Shown here: positions 19,915 to 29,952 of the stretch, piece after piece
Layout: each line of letters opens with the position of its first letter
Position numbering within the stretch: the stretch's first letter is position 1
Assembly (NCBI GenBank): GCA_003230085.1
Contig: QIGV01000038.1
Location: 1-36,029, forward strand
Direction: 5' to 3'
Length of the DNA: 36,029 bases
From: Gammaproteobacteria bacterium
Lineage (GTDB): Bacteria; Pseudomonadota; Gammaproteobacteria; SZUA-140
Position numbers and translations under genes: made by a program
Notes under the pieces: generated by a model
What the model saw: the letters and a program-made list of their open reading frames with translations, nothing else
Databases searched by the model: none
Told to the model about the DNA's origin: nothing

Positions 19915-20772
19915 GTGACTACTAATCTGCAAGAAAGAACGATACTGATTACTGGCTGTTCAACAGGGATTGGCCGGTGTGTTGCCCACGGTCTGCGCGA
20001 GCGTGGATATCGGGTTTTCGCGACAGCTCGCCAGTCTGCGGATGTTGCCAGTTTGCAATCTGAAGGTTTTGAAAGTGTCCTGCTGGACCTGGATGATTCG
20101 GTATCGATCCAAAAAGCGGTGGCGAGCGTGTTGTCACGGAGCGGTGGTAATTTATATGCTCTGTTCAACAATGGCGCCTATGGGCAGCCTGGTGCTGTGG
20201 AGGATCTGGGCCGAGATGTTATCCGGCGGCAATTTGAGACCAATGTTTTCGGGTGGCTGGAGCTCACCAATCTCGTGATACCCGTTATGCGTCGTCAGGG
20301 ATATGGGCGGATCATCTTTAACAGCTCGGTACTGGGATTTGTCGCGATGCCTTACCGGGGGTGCTATAACGCGTCAAAATATGCCATAGAGGGCTTAGTG
20401 GACACCTTACGCCTGGAACTGGCCGGTACGGAGATCAAGATATCACTGATCCAGCCTGGCCCGATCAAGAGCGCGTTCAGACGCAATGCCTATCAGGCGT
20501 TCAAGGCTAATATCGACATGGCGCCTAGTGCCCACCGAGACAATTATGTCACGATGGAAGCACGCCTGCGCAAGGAAGGTGCGGCAGTCCCCTTTACCCT
20601 GCCGCCGGATGCTGTCCTGAAGCGGGTTGTACATGCCCTGGAGAGCAAGCGACCCAGGATCAAATACCGCGTGACTTTCCCCACCTACCTGTTTTCTGTG
20701 CTCAGGCGAATACTGCCGGATCGCTGGCTAGACCAGGTGTTGCTCAAGTTGTCTGGAGATGGGAGACGCTGA
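19915..20772 (+). CDS. Short-chain dehydrogenase/reductase (SDR)
   Basis: ILITGCSTGIGRCVAHGL cofactor motif, NNGAYG, YNASKYAIEGLVDTLRLEL catalytic YxxxK. GTG at 19915 preferred over the ORF start at 19834 because the SDR fold begins there. Confidence 0.88.
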   Translation: MTTNLQERTILITGCSTGIGRCVAHGLRERGYRVFATARQSADVASLQSEGFESVLLDLDDSVSIQKAVASVLSRSGGNLYALFNNGAYGQPGAVEDLGRDVIRRQFETNVFGWLELTNLVIPVMRRQGYGRIIFNSSVLGFVAMPYRGCYNASKYAIEGLVDTLRLELAGTEIKISLIQPGPIKSAFRRNAYQAFKANIDMAPSAHRDNYVTMEARLRKEGAAVPFTLPPDAVLKRVVHALESKRPRIKYRVTFPTYLFSVLRRILPDRWLDQVLLKLSGDGRR

Positions 20773-20826
20773 AACCTTCTGCCCGGGTATGATGCCTGCT
20801 CAGGTAAATCTGCGATTTCACGTTGT

Positions 20827-20872
20827 AAAAAAAGCCGCCGGCCTAAAGAGGGGGGAGGGGAGTGGCCGGCGG
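20827..20872 (-). terminator. Rho-independent terminator on minus strand
   Basis: Read on minus strand: CCGCCGGCC, 20-nt loop, GGCCGGCGG followed by C then TTTTTTT. Downstream of the DUF1614 gene. Confidence 0.6.
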
Positions 20873-20893
20873 TGATTGAAGTGTCCCGGATAC

Positions 20894-20928
20894 AAAAAAC
20901 CCTCACCAAGGGGGGGCAAGGGTCCTGT
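20894..20928 (-). terminator. Second terminator-like hairpin on minus strand
   Basis: Minus strand ACCCTTGCC-CCCCCTT-GGTGAGGGT (with G:U pairs) followed by TTTTTT. Confidence 0.45.
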
Positions 20929-21075
20929 AGGGCAGTACAAAAATATAAGCGTATAAACACTATGACCGGGCGTCTGGGAAAAAGTTCAGAGCAGCGTAAA
21001 TTTTTTCTGCTTTGCCTAAATATTTTAGTAGACCCTCCGGGAAAAATATTATTATTTATGATATAAAACAGATGA

Positions 21076-21744
21076 TTATGCGATAATTGCAGCAATGATG
21101 CCGGTCAGAAAAATACCATCAAAAGTTCCTGCACCACCAAAGGAGGCGACAGGCACACCCATGGCGCGAATACTTTTTAGACGCATGATATCTGCCCCAA
21201 TCAGCACGCCCAGCGTACCCGAGATATAGGCCAGCGGCGCGCTGTGTTCAGGATTGATGATCAATGCGGCTAAAGCAGCCGTGACAGGCGCAATGAATAT
21301 CGGCATACCGATGCCCAGGCCAGGGATAGGGCGACTGAATTGGTAACAAATGATACTGACAATGACGATGGCAAGGATAACCTGAACTACATTTAGGTTG
21401 TGATACGCCAGCAGATAGAGGGTAAAGGCCACTGGGATGACGCACCCGCCCACATTAATGGCGATAATGGTTTTCCCCTTGAATTCCTGAGGGCGGTGGC
21501 GCAGCAACCCCTGCCAGGGAGGTGGAGGTGGGTGATGGGCTGCTGGCACGGCTTTGATAGTGAACAGGGGCAGGTTGATCACACTGCCAAACAGAGCGCT
21601 GAACAGCAGTAATAACGCTGAGTGCACCGATAGCCCTAGTTTGTCAAAGGCGATGGTGAGGGCGCCAACCTGGATAAAGGCCAGCAAGAAACCCAGGGTA
21701 AAAATGAGCAGCAGCAGGTAAATTCCGGAAAAAGGCGACTTCAT
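21076..21744 (-). CDS. DUF1614 family membrane protein
   Basis: Hydrophobic; SALFGSVINLPLF, INVGGCVIPVAFTLYLL, GIGMPIFIAPVTAALAA, GTLGVLIGADIMRLKSIRAMGVPVASFGGAGTFDGIFLTGIIA. In-frame ATG at 21744. Confidence 0.85.
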   Translation of the reverse strand: MKSPFSGIYLLLLIFTLGFLLAFIQVGALTIAFDKLGLSVHSALLLLFSALFGSVINLPLFTIKAVPAAHHPPPPPWQGLLRHRPQEFKGKTIIAINVGGCVIPVAFTLYLLAYHNLNVVQVILAIVIVSIICYQFSRPIPGLGIGMPIFIAPVTAALAALIINPEHSAPLAYISGTLGVLIGADIMRLKSIRAMGVPVASFGGAGTFDGIFLTGIIAAIIA

Positions 21745-21758
21745 AATTTTGGACAAGG

Positions 21759-23549
21759 TTAGTCTTTGTGGGCGAGCTGATGTTCTTCCTGTTGTTGCAG
21801 AGACCACATTTTTCCATAAACGTTGTTGGCATCGAGCAATTCCCGGTGGGTGCCGCTTTCCACGATATGACCGCCTTCCATCACCAGAATACGGTCGGCA
21901 TCGATGATGGTGGACAGGCGGTGAGCGATGACCAGCGTGGTATGGTTTTCGGCCACTTCCCTCAGCGCGGCGAGAATTGCCTGCTCCGATTCCGAATCCA
22001 GCGCTGATGTCGCTTCATCGAAAACCAGAATGCGGGGATTTTTCAAAATAGCGCGCGCAATCGCAATGCGTTGCTTTTCGCCACCAGAGACCTTCAGTCC
22101 TCGCTCTCCCACGTGTGTATCGTAGCCATCGGGAAGGGTCGCAATAAAGGCATCCAGGTGGGCCAACCGCGCGGCGTTCATCACCGCTTCCTTGCTGGCC
22201 TCGGGTTTGGCATAACTGATGTTGTAATAAATGGTGTCATTGAACAGCACGGTATCCTGGGGCACGATCCCAATCGCGGCGCGCAGGCTCTGCTGGGTGA
22301 TATCACGGATATCTATACCATCAATTTCGATGTGGCCTTTATCTACATCGTAGAAGCGAAACAGTAGCCTCACCAGGGTAGATTTGCCACCGCCACTGGC
22401 GCCGACCACCGCAATTTTTTGACCCGGTGGGATCTCGAAGCTGACCTCATCCAGGATAGTGCGTTGTGATTTGTATGAAAAACTCACCTGGCTGAAGCGC
22501 ACATGACCACGAGAGACGGTGAGCGATTGTGCTTCAGGTCGGTCGCGGATTTCCCTGTTTTCATCCAGGAGCTTGAACATCCGCTCCATGTCGGCAAGAG
22601 AATGCTTGATCTCGCGATAGACAAAACCCAGGAAGTTCAGGGGAATAAACATTTGCAGCAGATAGGTATTGATCATCACCAGGTCTCCCAACGTTAGATT
22701 ACCACTACTTACCCCCTGGGCGGCGAGCATCATCATGGCAGTGATGCCGATGGCAATTATGATGCCCTGGCCAATATTGAGCCCTGATAGCGAGGTCTGG
22801 TTCTTGATGGCGGCCTGCTCCCATACCTGAAGGTTTTCGTCATAGCGCCTGGCCTCAAAGTCCTCGTTGCCGAAGTATTTCACTGTTTCATAATTGAGCA
22901 GACTATCGATAGCGCGGGTATTGGCTTTGGAATCCATTTCATTCATCTTGCGACGGAATTTCATGCGCCATTCTGTAATAATCAGGGTGAATGCAATATA
23001 GATGAGCGTTGTTGCGAATGGAATGAGCGCATACCATATGTTATAGAATGCCAGTAGAATGCCGGCAATTAGACTGATTTCCACCAGGGTCGGCAGGATA
23101 TTAAAAACCATAAAACTGAGCAGAAAACTGATACCCCGAGAACCTCGCTCGATATCCCGTGACACACCACCGGTTTGGCGATCCAGGTGAAAGCGCAGGC
23201 TCAGCGAATGGAGGTGTCGGAATACCTTGAGGGCAATGCGGCGAATGGTATTTTGGGTGACTTTGGCAAAAATAGCATCGCGCAACTCTCCGAAAATGAC
23301 GGCCAGGATACGGACCAGACCATAACCTAGGATCAGAGAAACTGGCAGGATAATCGCCGGGTTCTGACTGGCATCGAGGGCATCGACGATTTCCTTTAAG
23401 AAAAGGGGAACGCCGACACTGGCCACTTTAGCCAGCAGCAGAAAACCCAGTGCCAGCAGCACCCGACTGCGGAACTCCTTGAGATAGGGAAAGAGCGAGC
23501 GGATAGTCTTCAGGTCAATGCGGGTTTGATTGCGGGTCTGGGTTTTCAT
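21759..23549 (-). CDS. ABC transporter, fused permease/ATPase, ATM1/HMT1-like
   Basis: GASGGGKSTLVRLLFRFYDVDKGHIEIDG, VSGGEKQRIAIARAILKNPRILVFDEATSALDSESEQAI; ALNYETVKYFGNE-type motif (LLNYETVKYFGNEDFEARRYDE) typical of ATM1 family. Confidence 0.93.
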   Translation of the reverse strand: MKTQTRNQTRIDLKTIRSLFPYLKEFRSRVLLALGFLLLAKVASVGVPLFLKEIVDALDASQNPAIILPVSLILGYGLVRILAVIFGELRDAIFAKVTQNTIRRIALKVFRHLHSLSLRFHLDRQTGGVSRDIERGSRGISFLLSFMVFNILPTLVEISLIAGILLAFYNIWYALIPFATTLIYIAFTLIITEWRMKFRRKMNEMDSKANTRAIDSLLNYETVKYFGNEDFEARRYDENLQVWEQAAIKNQTSLSGLNIGQGIIIAIGITAMMMLAAQGVSSGNLTLGDLVMINTYLLQMFIPLNFLGFVYREIKHSLADMERMFKLLDENREIRDRPEAQSLTVSRGHVRFSQVSFSYKSQRTILDEVSFEIPPGQKIAVVGASGGGKSTLVRLLFRFYDVDKGHIEIDGIDIRDITQQSLRAAIGIVPQDTVLFNDTIYYNISYAKPEASKEAVMNAARLAHLDAFIATLPDGYDTHVGERGLKVSGGEKQRIAIARAILKNPRILVFDEATSALDSESEQAILAALREVAENHTTLVIAHRLSTIIDADRILVMEGGHIVESGTHRELLDANNVYGKMWSLQQQEEHQLAHKD

Positions 23550-23662
23550 AGAGGAAAATTACCAGATGGCGGGCAAGTAAGCGAATATAATCCCGCAACT
23601 TGATTTTTTCTGTAATAATCCCAATTGATTAGAAATCAAATTAGAAATGTAGAGGAAATTGC

Positions 23663-23956
23663 ATGCCGATATATGAATATGCCTGTGCTTCATGTGGACA
23701 CAGTCTGGAAGCCTTGCAAAAGATGAGTGATGCAAAGTTGACTGATTGTCCCGAGTGTGGAAAGCCCGATCTTAAAAAGCTGATTTCAGCCGTCGGTTTT
23801 CGGCTCAAGGGCAGCGGTTGGTATGAAACTGATTTCAAGAACAGCAAAAAAGAAAGTCCCTCAACAAAACAGGACAAGCAGGACAAAAAACCAGACAAGC
23901 CATCAAAACCGGCAGAAGGCAGTGGTGCTGGCACCAAGGCAGCGAGTACCGATTGA
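23663..23956 (+). CDS. FmdB family zinc-ribbon protein
   Basis: MPIYEYACASCGHSLEALQKMSDAKLTDCPECGKPDLKKLISAVGFRLKGSGWYETDFK. Confidence 0.95.
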   Translation: MPIYEYACASCGHSLEALQKMSDAKLTDCPECGKPDLKKLISAVGFRLKGSGWYETDFKNSKKESPSTKQDKQDKKPDKPSKPAEGSGAGTKAASTD

Positions 23957-24019
23957 AAACCGGGGTCAGACTTCAGTTTCTAGTTGTATTGAGGAAACTG
24001 AAGTCTGACCCCGGTTTTC
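23955..24019. repeat. Perfect 26-bp inverted repeat with 13-nt loop (REP-like / terminator-like)
   Basis: GAAAACCGGGGTCAGACTTCAGTTTC (23955-23980) and its exact reverse complement (23994-24019), overlapping the fmdB stop codon. Confidence 0.9.
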
Positions 24020-24082
24020 CGCTCAACAAGACTCTGGATATCTTTAACGGTATCCATGAGCCACAAACCTGAAATAACCCGG

Positions 24083-24628
24083 TTATTTATTCGCTTTATA
24101 ACTAAAGTCCTGCCCACCAACTGAGGCTTCATATATTAAGCCACCCTTGGCAACCGTAAATATGGCCATGCCACTTGAATAACTACCCGACGTATTCGCA
24201 TTATTTTTACCGCCACTGGCACCTGCTGTGCTACCTGAAGTGGTGCTTGATGAAGCCTGGGCTGCGGCGGTTATAGCCACAGCAGAGACCTGAGCGCCAA
24301 ATTCAAAGTCTTCACTGATAAATTCATTAAGGGCTCGACTATCTTTGAAAAAAATAATCTGACTAAAAGCCTGACCACCGAGCTGAAAACCAATAGTTAC
24401 CTGGGGTCATTGACGTATCACCAATATAAATGCCCTTTTTATAAACACGCCCTGAACCATGGGCGCCACCAACAACCAAACCGCCTTTACCGATAGTTGG
24501 AAAAAGTGCATAACCATAACTACTTTTTAAAAATATTAACGGTGTCAGAATATTCATCCGCCCAAACATTATTTAAGGATAGTAGTAACACTAAAGTAGT
24601 GCTTAATTAAGTTTAGCTGCTTTTTCAT
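24083..24628 (-). pseudogene. SYLF/YSC84-domain secreted protein, disrupted by three frameshifts
   Basis: Fragments WADEYSDTVNIFK, SSYGYALFPTIGKGGLVVGGAHGSGRVYKKGIYIGDTSMT, VTIGFQLGGQAFSQIIFFKDSRALNEFISEDFEFGAQVSAVAITAAAQAS, GMAIFTVAKGGLIYEASVGGQDFSYK lie in successive shifted frames. Confidence 0.85.
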
Positions 24629-24770
24629 CGTGATGTTTTTCTCATTTTTTTATTTCAAACTCATACGTCAGTATGTTGGTTTAAACACCTCAGTCAACAG
24701 GAGTTTGTGTTTTTACGGGTTTTCTCTTGCGCAAAGCGAGGCTAAACCTTAACATAGCGCTGTTAAAAGT

Positions 24771-24845
24771 AGAGCAAAGAGCAAAGAGCAAAGATGAAAG
24801 TAACAGCATCTTGATCTTTTCTCTTTGCTCTTTTCTCTTTGCTCT
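24771..24845. repeat. AGCAAAG heptamer repeats forming an imperfect hairpin upstream of aspS
   Basis: AGAGCAAAGAGCAAAGAGCAAAGAT followed by ATCTTTTCTCTTTGCTCTTTTCTCTTTGCTCT. Confidence 0.75.
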
Positions 24846-24862
24846 GAATTTAAAGGTTATCT

Positions 24863-26671
24863 ATGCGCAGTCATTATTGCGGTCACGTCAATGAATCCCT
24901 GGTAGACCAGGAAGTGGTGCTTTGCGGATGGATGCATCGCCGCCGCGATCATGGTGGGGTGATTTTCGTGGATTTGCGGGATCGTGAAGGTCTGATTCAG
25001 GTGGTGTTTGACCCGGAGACGCCCGACAGCTTTTTGACTGCCGAACGGGTCCGTAGCGAATATGTGCTGCGTATCAAGGGACGAGTGAGGTATCGGCCTG
25101 AGGGTTCAGCAAATCCCGACCTGCCCACTGGCAAGGTGGAGGTGGTTGGCCATGAACTGGAAATCCTCAATGTTGCGGAGACACCTCCTTTTCCGTTGGA
25201 TGAAGATCATGAGGTGGGTGAAGATGTGCGCCTGCGTTACCGCTATATCGATTTGCGTCGCCCGCAGATGTTTGAACGTTTGCGCCTGCGTTCCGAAATT
25301 GTGCGTACGCTGAGACACTCTCTTGAAGAGCAGGGGTTTATGGAAATAGAAACCCCGATGCTGACCAAGGCCACGCCGGAAGGCGCCCGTGACTTTTTAG
25401 TACCCAGCCGTAATCATAACGGTGAATTTTATGCCTTGCCTCAGTCACCCCAGTTATTCAAGCAGTTGTTGATGATTTCAGGCATGGAGCGCTATTACCA
25501 GGTGGTGCGCTGTTTTCGTGATGAAGATTTGCGCGCGGACCGGCAGCCGGAATTTACACAACTGGATATCGAGGCCTCCTTCATAGATGATCAGAAACTG
25601 CTGCAGATGATGGAGGATATGATCCGCAGTCTGTTTGCCAAAGTGCTGGAAGTGCCATTACCCAACCCTTTCCCCCGTATGACACATGCTGAGTCAGTCC
25701 ATCGCTATGGCGTGGATCGGCCGGACTTGCGTATTGGCCTGGAATTGACGGAACTGACAGACCTGATGAAAAAAGTGGATTTTAAGGTCTTCAGTGGTCC
25801 GGCCAATGATCCCAACGGCCGTATTGCGGCCTTATGTGTGTCCGGGGGAGGTGAATTGACGCGTAAGGAAATTGATGATTATACCCAGTATGTTGCCATA
25901 TATGGCGCCAAGGGCCTTGCCTATATCAAAGTCAACGATTGTGCAGACGGAAGGGAAGGTCTGCAATCTCCGATCCTGAAATTTTTGCCGGATGAGGTGA
26001 TTGAGGGAATCCTGACGCGCTGCGGTGCACAGGATGGTGATTTGATATTCTTTGGGGCAGACAAGGCGACTATCGTCAACGAGTCACTGGGCGCTTTACG
26101 AGTCAAATTGGGCCACGATCGGGGTCTGGTAGAATATGGCTGGAAACCGGTGTGGATCATTGATTTCCCTATGTTTGAATGGAATGAAGAAGGCAAGCGC
26201 TGGAGTGCCCTACACCATCCTTTTACGCGGCCCATGGTCGAGAGTGTCGAAGAATTGGAAAAATCGCCGGGCGATGCACTCTCTCAGGCTTATGATATGG
26301 TACTCAATGGCACTGAGATCGGTGGTGGTTCAATACGCATCCACAACCCAGCCATGCAAGCGGCGGTATTTCGCCTGCTGGGTATCAGTGATGTGGAAGC
26401 GGAAGAAAAATTCGGATTTCTGCTGAAGGCATTACAGTATGGCTGTCCACCCCATGGTGGCATTGCCTTTGGTCTTGATCGGCTGGTCATGTTAATGTGC
26501 GGTGCACCCTCCATCAGAGAGGTGATTCCTTTTCCCAAGACCCAGTCTGCCAATTGTCTGCTAACCGATGCCCCTACACCGGCGGATGACGCGCAATTGC
26601 GTGAGCTGGGGTTACGTCTGCGCAAGCCACGGAACAAGGTATCTGCGGGCGAATCAACGACCGGATCATAA
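24863..26671 (+). CDS. aspS: Aspartate--tRNA ligase
   Basis: [85 protein letters not shown]. Confidence 0.98.
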   Translation: MRSHYCGHVNESLVDQEVVLCGWMHRRRDHGGVIFVDLRDREGLIQVVFDPETPDSFLTAERVRSEYVLRIKGRVRYRPEGSANPDLPTGKVEVVGHELEILNVAETPPFPLDEDHEVGEDVRLRYRYIDLRRPQMFERLRLRSEIVRTLRHSLEEQGFMEIETPMLTKATPEGARDFLVPSRNHNGEFYALPQSPQLFKQLLMISGMERYYQVVRCFRDEDLRADRQPEFTQLDIEASFIDDQKLLQMMEDMIRSLFAKVLEVPLPNPFPRMTHAESVHRYGVDRPDLRIGLELTELTDLMKKVDFKVFSGPANDPNGRIAALCVSGGGELTRKEIDDYTQYVAIYGAKGLAYIKVNDCADGREGLQSPILKFLPDEVIEGILTRCGAQDGDLIFFGADKATIVNESLGALRVKLGHDRGLVEYGWKPVWIIDFPMFEWNEEGKRWSALHHPFTRPMVESVEELEKSPGDALSQAYDMVLNGTEIGGGSIRIHNPAMQAAVFRLLGISDVEAEEKFGFLLKALQYGCPPHGGIAFGLDRLVMLMCGAPSIREVIPFPKTQSANCLLTDAPTPADDAQLRELGLRLRKPRNKVSAGESTTGS

Positions 26672-26758
26672 TCTTTGAAGCGCCGGGATTCTGGCTGTCA
26701 TCACCCCTGCGCGGTCTGGTAGACTACATTTAATATTAAGGCAACAGAGGTGAGGCAG

Positions 26759-27853
26759 ATGGCCGTTCCTGCCGTCGAAATTCAACAATATTCAGCCCTG
26801 GACGAAGCAGCGTATCAGGATCGCATTCAGGCTGCTCGAGCAGCTCTAGGCGATCGTTTGGTGATATTGGGTCATCATTACCAGCGTGAGGAAGTCTTCA
26901 GGCATGCCGATTATGCCGGGGATTCCTTGAAACTGTCGCGCCTTGCCGCTGATTCCCAGGCCGAATACACGATATTTTGCGGGGTCCATTTTATGGCCGA
27001 GGTGGCAGATATCCTGTCGCGACCCGAACAGGTGGTCATATTGCCGGATCTGGCCGCAGGTTGTTCTATGGCCGATATGGCCAATCTGGCAAAGGTGTCT
27101 CGCGCCTGGCGGGAGCTGGGCAAAGTTCTGGATCCCGATGAATCAATAACACCGGTGACCTATATCAATTCGGTGGCCGAACTGAAGGCCTTTTGTGGGC
27201 AACACGGCGGCCTCGTCTGTACTTCATCCAATGCCCGGCAGGTTCTGGAATGGTCTTTCGAGCGTCGGGAAAAAGTGCTGTTTTTCCCCGATGAGCATCT
27301 CGGGCGGAATACCGCTCATGCCATGGGAATGCCGCTCGATGACATGGTGGTATGGGATTTCAATCAACCCATGGGTGGTTTGACGCCTGACCAGATCAGG
27401 TCAGCACGGCTGATTCTGTGGAAGGGATTTTGTTCCGTCCACCAGTTATTCAAGCCGGAGCATATCGACAACTTTCTGGCCCGCTATCCTGACGCCAAAG
27501 TGATATCCCACCCCGAAGCCTCCTTCGAAGTCTGCCAGAAATCCCATGTTGTCGGGTCCACGGAAAGTATTATCAAAACTGTTGCTGAGTCTCCTCCTGG
27601 TACGCGTTGGTTGGTCGGGACAGAATTGAACCTGGTCAATCGCCTCCATGAACAATACAAGCATGAAGGTAAATCAGTACATTTTATGTCGCCGACTATT
27701 TGCATGTGTTCAACGATGTTCCGGATTGATCCCTGTCATCTATTGTGGGTTCTGGAAAATCTTCTCGAAGGCAGGGTGGTTAATCGGATCATGGTGCCTG
27801 AAAATGAGGCAGCACAGGCGCGTGTTGCGTTACAGCGCATGCTGGAATTATAG
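26759..27853 (+). CDS. nadA: Quinolinate synthase
   Basis: LGHHYQREEVFRHADYAGDSLKLSR, FCGVHFMAEVADILSRPEQVVILPDLAAGCSMADM, CMCSTMFRIDP. ATG at 26759 after AGGTGAGG. Confidence 0.95.
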   Translation: MAVPAVEIQQYSALDEAAYQDRIQAARAALGDRLVILGHHYQREEVFRHADYAGDSLKLSRLAADSQAEYTIFCGVHFMAEVADILSRPEQVVILPDLAAGCSMADMANLAKVSRAWRELGKVLDPDESITPVTYINSVAELKAFCGQHGGLVCTSSNARQVLEWSFERREKVLFFPDEHLGRNTAHAMGMPLDDMVVWDFNQPMGGLTPDQIRSARLILWKGFCSVHQLFKPEHIDNFLARYPDAKVISHPEASFEVCQKSHVVGSTESIIKTVAESPPGTRWLVGTELNLVNRLHEQYKHEGKSVHFMSPTICMCSTMFRIDPCHLLWVLENLLEGRVVNRIMVPENEAAQARVALQRMLEL

Positions 27854-27896
27854 GTTGAATTCAGAGGAAAGAGTAAAGATAAAAGAGCAAAGTAAA

Positions 27897-27919
27897 AGAA
27901 ACCGCTGACAGGTTTCTTC
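27897..27919 (+). terminator. Terminator-like hairpin downstream of nadA (weak U tract)
   Basis: AGAAACC-GCTGACA-GGTTTCT followed by TCCCC; no clean T run. Confidence 0.3.
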
Positions 27920-28001
27920 CCCCTCCGGGTCTCTTTTCAGTACCCCCTTGAGGTGCAGAAGATTAGGATGGGGTATCAATAACAGTTGCAGGTTTAAAAA
28001 A

Positions 28002-28745
28002 ATGGCAGGACATAGTAAGTGGGCCAACATTCAGCACCGCAAGGGTGCGCAGGATGCCAAGCGCGGCAAGCTGTTTACTAAACTCATTCGAGAAATCACA
28101 GTATCCGCACGGCTGGGTGGTCCCGATCCGGCGGCTAATCCCCGTCTACGGGCTGCCGTTGACAAGGCGCTAGGTGCCAATATGACCAAGGACACCATCG
28201 AGCGGGCGATTAAACGGGGCTCCGGAAACCTGGAGGGCGCGGATTACCTGGAGATTCGTTATGAAGGTTATGGACCTGGTGGCGTGGCTGTGATGGTAGA
28301 TAGCATGACGGACAATCGTAATCGGACGGTTGCGGAGGTGCGCCATGCCTTTACAAAGTGTGGCGGGAATTTGGGTGCCGAGGGTTCAGTTTCCTATCTC
28401 TTCAGCAAAAAAGGTATTATCAGTTATCCCGCTGGCAGTAGTGAAGATGTTCTGATGGAAGCGGCACTGGAAGCCGGCGCCGATGATGTTATTGTCAATG
28501 ACGATTCGTCAATTGACGTACTGACAACGCCGGAGGACTTTGTTGTAGTCAAGGTGGCCATGGATGCCCTGGGTCTGGAACCTGAGCATGCAGATGTCAC
28601 CATGGAGGCTTCAACCAGCGCTGCCCTGGATCTGGAAGATGCAAAACAAATGATGAAGCTCTTGGAAATGCTGGAAGATCTGGATGATGTGCAAAATGTT
28701 TATTCCAATGGGGATATTAGTGCCGAAATAATGGAGCAGCTATGA
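28002..28745 (+). CDS. yebC: YebC/PmpR family protein
   Basis: [43 protein letters not shown] at 28002 is the conserved start. Confidence 0.97.
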   Translation: MAGHSKWANIQHRKGAQDAKRGKLFTKLIREITVSARLGGPDPAANPRLRAAVDKALGANMTKDTIERAIKRGSGNLEGADYLEIRYEGYGPGGVAVMVDSMTDNRNRTVAEVRHAFTKCGGNLGAEGSVSYLFSKKGIISYPAGSSEDVLMEAALEAGADDVIVNDDSSIDVLTTPEDFVVVKVAMDALGLEPEHADVTMEASTSAALDLEDAKQMMKLLEMLEDLDDVQNVYSNGDISAEIMEQL

Positions 28746-29290
28746 CCCGCATTCTTGGCATTGATCCCGGGTCCAGGGTGACGGGGTTTGGTGTCATCGA
28801 TGTGATAGCAAATCAGATCAGCTATGTCGCCAGTGGCTGTATTCGTGCAGATGATGCCGCGTTGGCAGGACGTTTGAAGGTAATCTATGATGGTGTCTAC
28901 GAGGTGGTTGCCAGTTATCAACCTGATGAGACCGTGATTGAAAATATCTTTATGCATCGCAATGCTTCATCTGCTCTTAAATTGGGGCAGGCCCGTGGCG
29001 CTGCCATTTGCGCCCTGGCAAGTCATTCACTGCCAATCCATGAATATTCGCCCAACCAGATTAAACAGGCTGTCGTGGGCAGGGGGCATGCCAGCAAGGA
29101 TCAGGTCCAGCATATGGTTCAGGCCTTATTGAAATTAACGCAGTCACCCCAGGCCGATGCTGCCGATGCATTGGCCTGCGCGATTTGTCACAATCATTCC
29201 AGCCAGACCCTGGCTCGCCTATCCTCTGGAGCCAATACCCCAGGGCAGGGCGCGGGCGCCCTTGAGGATGCGCAGGAAGGGGCGAGATGA
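28742..29290 (+). CDS. ruvC: Crossover junction endodeoxyribonuclease RuvC
   Basis: [37 protein letters not shown] overlap with yebC. Confidence 0.97.
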   Translation: MTRILGIDPGSRVTGFGVIDVIANQISYVASGCIRADDAALAGRLKVIYDGVYEVVASYQPDETVIENIFMHRNASSALKLGQARGAAICALASHSLPIHEYSPNQIKQAVVGRGHASKDQVQHMVQALLKLTQSPQADAADALACAICHNHSSQTLARLSSGANTPGQGAGALEDAQEGAR

Positions 29291-29895
29291 TCGGACGACT
29301 ACAAGGATCGATTACTTTAAAACAGGCGCCTTACCTGGAGCTGGATGTCAACGGGGTGGGCTACGAACTGGAGGCAACCATGACGACGTTTTATGGTCTG
29401 CCGCCGATTGGAGCAAGCTGTACCATCCATACCCATCTGATTGTCCGTGATGACGCCCATTTGTTATATGGCTTTGCCAGCGAGGTGGAGCGGACCATGT
29501 TCCGTCGTCTGATCAAGGTCAACGGTGTGGGTGCAAAACTTGCCCTGACTATACTATCCGGGATGCCGGTTGACGTCTTTAGTCAATGCGTTTTGGGAAA
29601 TGATGCTGCTACTTTGACCCGGCTGCCTGGTGTGGGAAAAAAGACCGCGGAACGCCTGATTATCGAGATGCGCGATCGCCTGGCTGACTTGGGCGGCGCG
29701 TCAGCGTCTGCCGTATCGCTAGCGGGGAAACAGAGTGGCGATTTGGCACCAGACCCCATTCGCGATGCAGTCAGCGCCCTGACCGCACTGGGCTATAAAC
29801 CCCAGGAGGCGAGTCGTATGGTACGCGCCATTGAGGCTGAGGGCATGAACAGCGAAGAAATTATCCGCAGTGCCTTACAGGCAATGGTGAATTAG
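29287..29895 (+). CDS. ruvA: Holliday junction branch migration protein RuvA
   Basis: [70 protein letters not shown]. Confidence 0.97.
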   Translation: MIGRLQGSITLKQAPYLELDVNGVGYELEATMTTFYGLPPIGASCTIHTHLIVRDDAHLLYGFASEVERTMFRRLIKVNGVGAKLALTILSGMPVDVFSQCVLGNDAATLTRLPGVGKKTAERLIIEMRDRLADLGGASASAVSLAGKQSGDLAPDPIRDAVSALTALGYKPQEASRMVRAIEAEGMNSEEIIRSALQAMVN

Positions 29896-29952
29896 TGTGC
29901 CACCAGGTTATATTGGCAGACTACCTGATCCGTCATAGCGGTGTACTAACAC

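Noticed and set aside
24863-24865. aspS hairpin as a tRNA-responsive T-box leader
   Set aside because: The upstream structure is a simple heptamer-repeat hairpin without a T-box sequence, and T-boxes are not expected in gammaproteobacteria.
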